DNA from: Synaphobranchus kaupii
Taxonomy: Eukaryota; Chordata; Actinopteri; Anguilliformes; Synaphobranchidae
DNA: 64,000 nt
NCBI GenBank assembly: GCA_029718625.1
Contig: CM056380.1
Span: 14,172,286-14,236,285 of the forward strand
Reading direction: 5' to 3'
The position numbers and the translations under genes are program-made. Positions 27,301 to 39,695 of this stretch are shown here, one piece after another. The notes under the pieces are model-generated. The model made no database searches, had not been told where the DNA came from, and saw nothing but the letters and a program-made list of their open reading frames with translations. Each line of letters opens with the position of its first letter. Position 1 is the stretch's first letter.

Positions 27301-30300
27301 GAGAAAATTAACATTAGCCTTCATGTAAAGAAAAGAAAAAGGAAAAAAAATTCAGCTGTCAGAGGTAGGCTACACGTAACAAGGGAAGCATAACACTATC
27401 AATTTAAATGTAGACAATAAATTAAGACATTTGATTGATCTTTTACTGGTAGGGCCCACCAGAGAGTCCCAGAGGAAGAAATGTGTATAGGCTATGTCGG
27501 GAAGCGATATTAGGATGATGGGTTGGGAGTAATCTATGGATTACCGTTACAAATAACGTTGCTAGCAAGATGGGCAGATGTCATTATTACTTCATAGCCT
27601 ATATGAATGTTATGATGCGTTCAAGACAACTGGGAACTGTTTTTTTATTTGATTATGTATTGCATTTGCAAAACACTGTGCTTGTTTGAGAATCATAGGA
27701 CATTTGAAAAATGTGTTCTGTTTGTTTGTTGGGTTTTGGCACTAAATTAGCCCCCTAATAGTCACATGATTCACAAATGGAAGACAGCATTTTTTTGTAC
27801 TTGTAAAATGTGTTGTATGCGCATGTGAAGGGTGTTGTACTTGAAAACTGTTCTGTATGGGCAATAGGTACATTTTGCATTTGCAAAACATGCTGTGTTT
27901 GTTTGCAAATTGTGTTTTTCATTCGAAAAACAAACTATGTTTGCTTGCAAATCGTAGGGCATTTGTAAATTCTTCTGTTTGTTTGTTAAGTTTTGGTACT
28001 AAATTAACTCCATGGGCATGCCCTGCCAAGCCGTAACTTGGCGGATGGCATACCTGCCATCCCAATATCAAAACAAAATTTTTTTTTTCACTGAGATAAT
28101 TTTAGTCATTTATTTTTTCAAAAAACAACCCAAGGTGCAAAATAAGTCCCAAAGAAGCACGGACGATTGTAAAGACCCTCGGATAGCCCCGCTAGAGGGA
28201 TCACACAGTTTTACAGGATCCTAGAACAACAGTCAGTGCAATTCCTTTCCTATATAATAGCATGTTTGGTATGGCTTAAACCATGTGGAAACTGTAATGA
28301 AAATAATTCTTATAATAATGAATAATGATGTCACAAGGTATTATGCAGTAGTTGTAAAAGTCCTTCCTCGGCCTCTTACCATGTGAGCCTGGGTCGAGGG
28401 GATCCGAAGGTGTTGCATTTGAGGACAGCCGTCTGTCCCTCTGTCACTTTGTATATCACATCATCATTTGTCAGGATCTGAGGGGGTAGCTCTGTAGAGT
28501 GGGGGAGGGGGGGAAGCGAGAGAGAGCGATAAAAAGGGAAAGAGACAGAAAGGGAGAAAGAGAGAGAGAGGAGACAGAGGGGGAGAGAGGAAAAGTAAGG
28601 GAATTAAAAAAAAAGTAAAATAACGTAGTGAGATTGCGCAATCAAAAAGCAGTACACTTTCATTATAATAAAAAAGCCACATTTGCCATTTAACTTGGTA
28701 CTACTTCATAATACAAACGTAAAAGCAAAATCTGAGTGAGATTAGGGGAGGAGACTGTGATGGGGAGAGGAGTCTGTGATTGGGGGAGGAGTCTTTGGAA
28801 GAGGTGGAGTCTGAAACCGTGAGGTGGGAGGAGTCAGTGAAGAGGAGTAGTCTGAGGCCGAATCAGCGCTCTTCCACACTACTGAGTAGCCTTGGTGAGT
28901 AGATATGACGATAAAGTCATTGAGTATGCGAAAATTTTTCAAATTGCAGTATACTTGAAACACCCAGATGACAAACTTACTTCCGGGCTTTCAGTGAGTA
29001 CACTCGGGTGCACACTTTTCAAGAAGTACACAAACATTTTGGTCACATAATTACGACGTGAAGCTTAATTTAAAAAAAATGAGGGGCAGCTTTGCTGACA
29101 TTTTCTTTCAAATACAACAAAAACAACATGTGACATGGCAGCGCAAGAGTGGGGCGCAGGGTTGCCAGATCTTGCAAGTCTTTCCAGCAAAATGGCGACT
29201 CAAAAACTATAAAAATATATTTTTAACCGAAACCAACATATTTAAATAGAAGTCATCAAATTTTTACTTTTTAAAATAAGTGCTTGCTTTGCGACTTTTC
29301 ATTTTTACCTGTGACTGCACTTTGAAAGTATTCCAATTTAGCTGTAAAACCGCGGACATGGCAACACTGGTGGGTCATCTTATGACCTGCTTACGACATT
29401 CCACAGTGCAGTTGGAACAGGTTGCAGTAAATAGGGCTCACTTTCGGACACAGTGCACTGTACACAGGAGACAGGGCGCAGTAGATAGGGCTCTGATTCG
29501 GACACAGTGCACTGTACACAGGAGACAGGGCACAGTAGATAGGACTCTGATTCGGACACAGCCTGAGTCTTTGATATGGGAAGGGTCAGAAGGTAAGGGT
29601 CAGAAGGTGAGGGTCAGAAGGGGACGAGACTTTGAAAGGGGTGGAGTCTGAGACAGTGAGGTGGGAGGAGTCAGTGAAGAGGAGTAGTCTGAGGCCGTGA
29701 CTGAATACAATCCCTGAACCCCTTTGGGGGCGCATATTTGAGCTTTTAAGTGGGCGACTTTTTCTCACAAATGGGGGCTTTTTCTCACAAATGCCAGGAT
29801 ATACCCCTTATTTCCGGGGTTTTGTTGAGGGAATTCAGAAGCACACTCATCTGCAGAACTGTGGAAGTAAAAACGTAAACGACAGAGCGTGTATGCACAT
29901 CTATGGTACAACAGTGGGTCATATTATGAACTACTCTCTTTTTATTTTTGTTAATTCAATCTTCATTCATAATATACACTTTGTAACCATCGTCATGTAT
30001 AAACTGATTCATATTCTCAATAAAAAAAAAAAAAGTATTATGAACTACTTCCTCACTAGTTTGGAAAGAGTTTTGCGGGGATTTCTTTCACACACTGCTT
30101 GCAAATGAGGGGACAGGGCACATAGTAGACAGGGGTCTGAGTGGACAGGGGACAGGGAACAGGGGTTGTATTCGGTCACGGCCTGAGTCTTTGATATGGG
30201 AAGGGTTTCAAGGGGAGGGGTCTTTGAAAGGGGTGGAGTCTGAGACAGTGAGGTGGGAGGAGTCATCGAGAAGGACCAGATCACTCACTAATCACGTGTA

Positions 30301-30585
30301 TGTAGGTGTTGACTAGGATGGTGCCATGCTTGTTGGACGCCTGACACTGGTACACTGCCGTGTCGCTGAACTCAACGTCTTTCAGTATTAAAGTACCGCC
30401 GTGGACTCTGCGCCGATTATCCTGATCAATGCCTGCAGACAACACAACACGTTGCGACCAAATGAGTTTGTACATTATGAGTTTAAAGAACAGTTAAACA
30501 TACATCTGTATGTTTGGCACGTCTGAATGATGTGCAATGCTGAGTTGTATTGTAGCTTTGTGTTTACTCAACTGTGCATTGTGTA

Positions 30586-30648
<63 letters not shown>

Positions 30649-33600
30649 TGAGCACCATAATTCATTGGACAGTGACACATCTGTTGTTATTTTGGTTCTG
30701 TACTCTAGCACCTTGAGTTTGAAAGGATACAATGACAATGAGGTTGAAGCGCAGAGAAGCTACAGTATCGCTTGTAGTTTTAATTTGATGGCATTTTCAT
30801 CCATATCGGATGAACCGTTTAGAAATTATAGAACCTTTTGTACATAGCCCCCCCCCCATTTCCGGGCATCAAAAAATTTTACATAATGTAGAGTAAAGTA
30901 ATCATGTTTAATATTTGGTCACATATCCTTTGCATGCCATGACTTCCTGATGTCTGTGACCCAACACTCGTGATATCTTATTTTCTGGTACTCTTACAAG
31001 TGATACTATAGCTTCTCTGCATTTGAATGGATCTCTATGGGAATTGGGGGGTGTGACTAGATTTAGCTGTAAATTATGCTGGAACAGTATGGAATACATG
31101 GTTGGCGAAATTACTAAGTCATCAAGGGTCTAAGTTATCAAACGAGCCTCAAACCATCACTCTGCTGTCAGATATGCGGCAGTGGGCGGCAGTGTAGTAT
31201 AATGGTTAAGGAACAGGCCTTGTAACCGAAAGGTTGCAGGTTCGATTCCCAGGTAGGACACTGCCGTTGTACCCTTGAGCAAGGTACTTAACCTGAATCG
31301 CTTCAGTATATATCCAGCTGTATAAATGGATAATATGTAAAAAATACAAAAATAAAATGCTAAAATGTAATGCCGTGTAAGTCGCTCTGGATAAGAGCGT
31401 CTGCTAAATGCCTGTAATGTAATGTAATATGCAGTAGATATGGATGGATAACTTGAAGGGTTATTTCTCCTGACAAATTTTCCTATTGAACACTATGGAA
31501 AAATAAGTAAGGAAAAGAAACGCTTCAAGTTTATTTTGCCCCCAGGCACAAAGAGGAGCATGGTAAGAGAGGCAAAAAAATCTCTAAGGATCACTGTTGG
31601 AGGATTACAAAGGAAAGTAGCATCTTGTGGTCATCAAGTCTCCAAAACTACCATTAGACGTCACCTCCATGCCAACAAATTATTTGGAAGGCATGCCAGA
31701 AAAATACAGCCTTTCCTGTCATTTCACCACAAATGTAAGCACCTGGAGTTTGCTAAAAAGCTACTGGAACTTTGACTGGAACCGTGTTCTATGGTCAGAT
31801 GAAATGAAAATTGAGCTTTTAACCAACACTCAAGGTGGGTTTGGCGTAAAAAGAAGGCTGGCTATACTGAAAATAACCTGATCCCCACTGTTAAGTATGG
31901 TGGAGGTTCCGTGATGTTGTGGGGCTGTTTTTCCTCCAAAGGCCCTGGGAACCTTGTTAGGGTACATGGCATCATGAACTCCATGAAATACCATTTAAAA
32001 TCTGAATCTGGCTGCCTCTGCCAGGAAACTAAAACTGGGTCGTCGTTGGATCTTCCAGCAGGACAATGATCCAAAACATACGTCCAAATCAACACAAAAA
32101 TGGTTAACTGAACACAAAATCAAGCTTTTGCCTTGGCCATCTCAGTCCCCTGACCTAAACCCCATTGAAAACCTGTGGGCTGAGCTGAAAAGGAGAGTGC
32201 ACAAGAGAGGACCTAGGACTCTGGATGATCTGGAGAGATTCTGTAAAGAGGAATGGTCTCAGATTCCTTGCTCTGTATTCTCCAACCTTATTAGATGTTA
32301 CGGGAGAAGAAGTGCTGTTTTACTGTCAAAGGGAGGTTGTAGAAAGTATTAAATGCAGGGGTGCCAATAATTGTGGCACATGTGGTGTTGTTAAAAATAA
32401 TTATTTCTTGATTTCTTGAATTATTTATTTTCTCAGAATAAATTTACTTCAATTAAAGGTTGGATTTTTTGTCATTTTTTCAGTGTGAGATTAAGCCAAT
32501 TCACCAAACGGTGAATTTTCTATAACCATTTTTACTCATCTTTACCAGGGGTGCCAATAATTGTGGAGGGCACTGAATATATATTTTTTAATTTGTTTCA
32601 GATTTCCCCCCCTTTTTCTCCTACTTTGGTAGCCAATTGAACCCTATGTAATTCAACTCGCCCCCGTAGCAACCTCTTGAGAATCATCGCTGCATAACCC
32701 CGTCAGCCGGTAGTAGGAAAGAGGGCGCCGTGTCCTCTTCAGGGCGCGACTCAAGCTCCTGACCGTGATTCCAACTCGCCTTGGGCCATTCTGTGACGAT
32801 TCTCGCCGAGTCCCTCCCCCTTGAAGCAGCTGCCAATTGCCACTCCCTCAAGGCACCGGCCATACTCAGATCTGCCAGGACCGGGGATCAAACCCCTGAT
32901 CCTCTGGGCACAACTGCACAGACTGAAAGTCCACGCTTTAATCGCAAGTGTTGTATAATTGTGTACTTGTGTAGTTTGCTCAGCGCTGTGTAGTGTTGTA
33001 TAATTGTGTAGTTTGCATAATTGTGTACTTGTGTAGTTTGCTCAGTGCTGTGTAGTGTTGTATAATTGTGTAGTTTGCATAATTGTGTACTTGTGTAGTT
33101 TGCTCAGCGTTGTGTAGTGTTGTATAATTGTGTACTTGTCTAGTTTGCTCAGCGCTGTGTCGTGTTGTATAATTGTGACGTGTTCTATCATAATCAGTCG
33201 GAAGTCGCTATGGCCGTTTTCATGCAAATCAATGTTTATGTCAAAAATATACATTTTTGGCTGTTTTTGGGTTTCATCTTATTTTAGTAGAACAATTTCT
33301 TGGCTTTCATTATCTGCATGTCTTAATGCAATATTCAGAGTAAAAATATAGTTTTCAAGCTTTTAAACATAAGATGACAAGCACTGGAGCTTTCGCTTGT
33401 AGGCTATCCTGCTTTCACAGCTACAAACTAATGCATTGGGTTTCATCTTATTTTACTCAAAAAATGTCTTGGCTTTCATGATCTGTGTGTGTTAATGTCA
33501 TACTCAGTTTTAAAATATTTTTAAAATATTTAAAATATAGTAAAATAGTTTTTAAGCTTTTAAATGTAGCATGACAAATTAGCGCTGTAGCTTCGTGTCA

Positions 33601-36600
33601 TTTGGTGTAGCCAGCTTTCAATTGCCCCCACCAGTCACACAATCACATCGGCTGCTTTCAAAGCGACAAGCTAATGTAGCCTATTGGGTTTCACTTGATT
33701 TTACTTGAAAAAGGTCTTAGCTTTCATGATATATAATATGAAAATATAGCTTTGAAGCTTTCAAGAGTCATATCACAAGCTTGCACTGGTCCATATAGTT
33801 TGGAGCCAGCTTGTAGGCTAAGCAGTCACACAATAACATCAGCTACTTTCGCAGCGACAAGCTAATGTAAGTTATTCGGTTTTATCTCATTTTACACTAA
33901 AGATGTATTGGCTTTCATGATCTGTGTATGTTAATGTCATATTCAGTTTAAAAATATAGTTTTGAAGCTTTTAAACGTAGCATGACAAGCTAGCGCCGTA
34001 GCTTCACGTCGTTTTGTGTAGCCAGCTTTCACTTGCCATCACCAGTCACACAATCACACCGGCTGCTTTCAAGGCGACAAATGAATTGGGTTTCATCTGA
34101 TTTTACTTGAAAAATATCTTGGCTTTCATGATATGCATGTCTTAATGTCAAATTCAGTGTTAAAATATAGCTTTGAAGCTTTCAAAAGTCATATCACACG
34201 CTAGCACTGGTCCTTTGCATATAGTTTGGAGCCAGCTTGTAAGCTGTCACACAATAACATCAGCTACTTTTGCGGTGACAAACTAAAGTAAGTTATTCGG
34301 TTTAATCTCATCTTACACAAAAAATGTCTTGGCTTTCATGATCTGTGTGTGATAATGTCATATTCAGTTTAAAAATATAGTTTTGAAGCATTTAAACGTA
34401 ACATGACAAAACACCGGAGTTCGGTTATGAGACCCAGCTCTATCCAGAAACGTTAACACATAGCTAGCTAGCAACTTTCGTGGCTGAACTTTGAAGGCGT
34501 TTTTCTCAAAAACATGGTTTGATGGCATTCAAAATGTAAGGCGACATAACTCGCTTGATATTTGGATTAGAGAGATAATTTTGGTATCATTTGAAAGCTT
34601 ATTTTCCTCCCTCAGGCAGTATATAAAGCCCAAAATGTGTTTTGGGGTCAGTACGACTGATTTTGATAGAGCAGGTCACAATTGTGTAGTTTGTTCAGCG
34701 TTGTGTAGTGTTGTATAATTGTGTAGTTTGCTCAGCGTTGTGTAGTGACCTGAAATGGCGTTTCCATTGATGCTCCAGGAGATGTTGGGAGTGGGGATGC
34801 CGTTGGCCTCGCAGTGCAGACGCACTGTCTCTCCTGGGGCATACATTTGGCTCTCTGGCTGCTTGGTCCAGTGCGGAGCAGCTGAATAAATACAACCGGC
34901 AACATCATCACATCAACACACTATTCATCTTCACCATCATCATCATCAACATTATCATCATCATCATCATCATCGTCACCATCACCATCCTCTGACCATT
35001 CACATCATCACACTATTCAGCTCCACCCTCATCATTATCATCATCACCATCAGTATCTTCATAATCACCAAACATTATCTTCATAAATATTAATTTTATT
35101 CCAATCGGACAAAGAGCCTGTCACTACCCATAACTGGAGATATTCAAACCATCCTGATTAGCAGTGATCATGGACTGTATTCAAACCATCCCAGTTAGCT
35201 GGGATCTAAGACTGTATTCAAGCCATACTGGTCAGTTGGGATGAAAAAGTATATTTAAACCATCCTGATCTGAGGTGATCTACAGCTGTATTCTCACCAT
35301 ATTAGCAGTAGATAAAATTAGCTGATTCGCGGTGATTTTATTCTCAATATCCTGCTGTGATCCAAAAATGCATCCAAAACACCCTGATTAGCTTGGATCT
35401 GTGGCTAAGATGTGACTGGTCTACGAAGTCCCGGATTTCATGCAGGTGAAGACTATCATTAAAAGCGAGACTACAAATGTCCAAATTGTTATTTCGCTGA
35501 CGTTAATTCTCCATGGGAGTGTGAGATTCTCTTACCTTCCACGGATACGGTGAAGGAGTGCGTGGCTGTGCCCAGCGAGTTGGTGGCCAGGCACTCGTAC
35601 TCCCCGTCGTCGTTTTCCGAGATGTTATCGAAGCTCAGCCACCTGCCGTGGTTCTCCTTGGTGGTGCGAGATGCTGAGAGAGTTCCGTCCTTTCTAACCC
35701 ACTGTACACTGGGAGTAGGGCTGTGGAGAGGTCGGCAAGGCCATTACTATCATTACACTACTGCCATTCAAGTTACTTGATTAAGATGATTAGCTATAGC
35801 ATTAGCAGCACTATACTATAGTCTTATGATCAACTATATTACTCATAGCAGTCATTACATTATTATATGTCAATTCCCTTATGGAAATGTAATATACTGC
35901 AGTATATTTTAAATATATTGTGACAATAATTTTGATATATTTACAATATACTGCAGTATATTCTTTTTCCATAAGGGTTTATACAGGTGGATGCAGTATA
36001 TACTGAATCAACATTCGATTATGGGCATTTAGCAGACATTCTTATCCAGCGCAACATTTTACATTTTTACAGGTCAATTTATAAAGCTGGATATTTTACT
36101 GAATCAATTCAAGTTAAGTACCTTATGCCTTACAGGGGTATAACAGTCGTGTCCTAACTGGGAATCAAACCTGCAAACTTTTGGTTACGAGCCCTGTTCC
36201 CTAGTCATTACTTCACTCTGTACTTCATAATTTACAGTAACATTTGAACAACCCTGGAGTTACGAGCTGGTGAGTCCAGAGACTGCCACGGGGCAGTTAG
36301 TGACTTTACAGTAATGCATAAATGAGCAAATGTGCTTTGAAAATATAAACAGTAAACTGTATTACCTTTCCAAATGGGATATTTACTACACATACAGACA
36401 GGTCACAGTCACAAAGACAGACGGGACACAATCAGAGTCATATTGAGAGACAGTTCGCAGTAAGACAGGCAAGTTACAGTCACATAGGCGGATGGGTCAC
36501 AGTCACACACAGACAGGTCACAGTCACACTCACAGTCCTTCGGGAATGCACTCCAGCACCAGACTCTTGCCTCTCAAGGCCAGATGAGAGCTGCGGTCTT

Positions 36601-39600
36601 CAGAGGGCCGCATCAGCTTGGGTTGCCTGTTCCTTACCACAGCATTAGCTGGAGGGAGGGATGGAGAGATAGAGAGAATTGAATTTAAAACACCTTCATT
36701 GTCACAGTTCAACAACATATACAAGTGACAATCAGACTATAATCACAAGAATGGAGAGAGAGAGAGAGAGAGTCACAGTCCGACAACACATACATAATCA
36801 CAAGAGCAAGGCACTCTTGCAAGGAGAAAACAGATAGCATCCACCACCCGCCCCCCCCCCCCCCCCCCAAAAAAAGGAGGCAGGAAGTGTAGGCCCGGAT
36901 CCCCTCCACCAACTGATGCATCTGTCTGAAGGATCGTATGCCGTCCACCCGAGCCAGCACACTCACTGACCGCCATGATCCTCTACTCACAAGGTCACCC
37001 AATTTATTGTCCCCTGCAGAGAGTAGACCAGTCTGCACACTGACGGACTGCAGCAAGCCCACCGGAATCAGAGGGTTGTGAAGATGAGGATCTGGTAGCA
37101 CCCACCCCTCAGGGCCGGCGGTGCTCCGGCTATCAGTAAAGGTCTAAAACCACGCCCACATAACCAAGCTATAAAACGGCGCGAGTGCTGAAAAGTCCAC
37201 CACCCCTGGGCTCATCCTAAACACCTGGCGGTCATAGCCTAACCCTCAAACCCTCTGCAGACGAGCCCAGGCCAGACCTCTCCAGCGGAGATTGGGGAGG
37301 AAAAGAAGCCGCGTGGCAGTCTGTACCAGGACCCTGCTCCGCAAGTCCACCAGGCCGGGTCCACCTTCCTGTATTGGTGGGTACAGCTCCGCTGCTCTGG
37401 TCCAGTGCTGCCCCTACCAGAAAAAGTCCACCAACCGTCTCTGCAGTTCCGCGAGCAGGCCCCTGGGGGGCCCCAGCAAGCACAGCCTGCGCCAGAGCAT
37501 CGAGGCAGCCGAGACCAAAACCCTGCCCTGAAAGGACATTATTGGCAACAACCACCGCCATTTAGAAAACTTGGCAACAACATTGTCCAACATGCCCTCC
37601 CAGTTCTGCTTCTGTAACTCCTCACTACCAAGAAACACCCCCAAACATTCACCCACCCCTCCCCCTGTGGACTGCCCCCTCACTCAAGTTATCTTTGCTG
37701 AGGAGGCCCTCTCATATAGACCCAGACTGTGTTCCAATACCTGCACATCCTCTTGACAATCACATTTACATCATCAGCTTAGGCGGACACTATTACTGTC
37801 GAGCCCTGTTGTGCACGCCTTATGCCCCTCCCCACAGGAATAGGGTGGCTCAACCCACCTCCTACCTTGACATGGTCAAATGCCTTCTCCTGATCCAGAG
37901 ACAAAATACCAATGTGAAGAACACACACAGCAATAATGCCCCGCATTGTGAAAAGATTGTTCATGATAGACCTGCCAGGGATGCAGTAAGATTTATCCTT
38001 GTGGATCATTGATGCAAACAGTCATTAAGCCTATTAGCCAAAGTCTTGAAGAGAATCTTATAATCAGTGCATAAAAGAGCAACAGGTCTCCAGTTCTTAA
38101 GCAGCGCCAAATCCCCCTTCTTGGGAAGAAGGGAGAGAGCCGCCTGACGACAGGAAACTGGTAATGAACCACTCTGGTAGCACTCCAACACCACCTCCTG
38201 AAAATCAACCCCCAGCAAGCTCCAGAAATGTTTATAAAAGTCTGCAGTTAACTCGTCAATGCCAGGAGAGTAACCAGAGACAAGCTGTCCAACAGCTCCA
38301 GTGAGCTCCTCCAGATAGCATCAAAAGCTGCCTGCTCCCTCGGCCCCAGCTGAGGCAGCCCCTGAAGCAGCTCTGCAATACACTCCTGATCACAGTCCTC
38401 CACCCCATAGAGGATAGTGTAGAAATCTACTGCATGCTGCTTCATCTCAGCTGAGTCCATGGTCACAAAGACAGACTATGTGCTTCTTCTGAGCTACCGA
38501 ACTCTCCAGGTTAAAAAAGAAAGAGCTGGGAGCATCCATGTCCCGTATTCCCACAAACCAAGCCCTAACTAAGGCCCCCTTTACTCTCTCCTGCAGAAAT
38601 CTAGCCAACTGCTCACTCTTCTGTCATAGAAGACCAGGATCAGCATTGCAGCCACTGCCCAACACACTCCTCTCAAAGTCCCTTATTTCACATAGATTCT
38701 ATCCAATCTGGCTGCACTGACCCTATTGTCTCTCACCCTAACCCAGCTAGATCACAGCTAGCCTATTACACCATGCATCCACCTGATCCAACTGGATGAG
38801 GAGTCCAGCCGGGCAAGTAGAAGACTGCAGGTCGGGTTCTTCAGGGGTTAAAAGTAAAGCCCTCTTCTGTCTATCCCTCCCACCGTTAATATTTAAGGTG
38901 CCAACCCTGCCCTGCATAGAGGGGATAGGAGACACAGGGGAAAGGACAGTAGAGAAAGACAGCAGAGAAAGAACGTCTTGTGATGCGCAATCATTTTATT
39001 TTGCTCAGATTTTTACCCTTCCCACTCTTACTCTTAACAGCCTTTCTTTAAGCAGTCGCATGCTTTCTCAGTCTAAACCTCTTCCTGTCGTCAGGGAAAT
39101 CCAAACTGATGTGCCTCTGCAGACCTGATAAATGTATCTGTGTCAGGGAAATGCTCCTTCACTCTGACAGATTTACCAAAAGTTTAATTCAGAAAACCAT
39201 TTATCTGCTCCAATGTGTACAGATCTGACGGGGTGTCTGACAGCACAGACAGGGGATCTGAGTCAGAACTGTGTGTCTGACGGCACAGACAGGGAATTCG
39301 AGTCAGAATCGTATTGCCTCAGCCTCACTGGTCGCCTTGCTGTCAATCAAACTAGGCTGCTCTGACAAAGCTTCCCCCTCTCCAGCCGTGACCCGAGCCA
39401 GCGCAGGCCGGCCCTCACCCTCTTCAGCCACTGCCACGCCAACACAAGGCGCATCGGTCGCAACCGCAGGGGATTCCGATCCCGTCGTCTCCCCCTCCCC
39501 ACTGGGAACACCTCGCACAATCTCCGGCAGTGCCTCAGAGTCCAGAGAGTGAGAAGCATTCTCCCCAACCTGGTAACCCTGCTCCTCTTTTTGCAGAACC

Positions 39601-39656
39601 TGTTCACTGCATCCCTCCCCAGCTTCAGGGGAGAGAGAGAGAGTGAGAGAGAAAAA

Positions 39657-39695
<39 letters not shown>

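Larger units (their letters stand above)
24501..28012. mobile_element. Foldback element interrupted by two younger elements
   Basis: Ends GGAGTTAATTTAGTGCCAAA and its inverse (TTTTGGTACTAAATTAACTCC, 27991-28012) enclose inverted arms rich in GTTTTGCAAATGCAAAAC-like motifs and TTCCATTTGTGAATCATGTG. The left arm is split by the Harbinger element 24572-25580 and by the GGGCCC element 25840-26977; the right arm (about 27650-28012) is continuous. Insertion order is therefore readable: foldback first, the other two later. Confidence 0.75.
30645..32575 (+). mobile_element. Chimeric Tc1-like element with broken transposase and SINE insertion
   Basis: Left end ACAGTGAGCACCATAATTCA belongs to one Tc1-type family. 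Positions 30905-31175 and 31430-31530 match the palindrome module of 9305-10570. From 31541 the plus strand carries Tc1 transposase sequence in shifted frames: [20 protein letters not shown] (helix-turn-helix part), [14 protein letters not shown] (catalytic DE motif) and [20 protein letters not shown] (third catalytic residue). The right end is a different Tc1 terminus (complement TCAGTGCCCTCCACAATTAT). At least two frameshifts; not functional. Confidence 0.82.

Noticed and set aside
31184..31428. Functional tRNA gene
   Set aside because: A and B boxes are present but there is no cloverleaf of normal length, and the body and tail are those of a SINE with other copies in the window.
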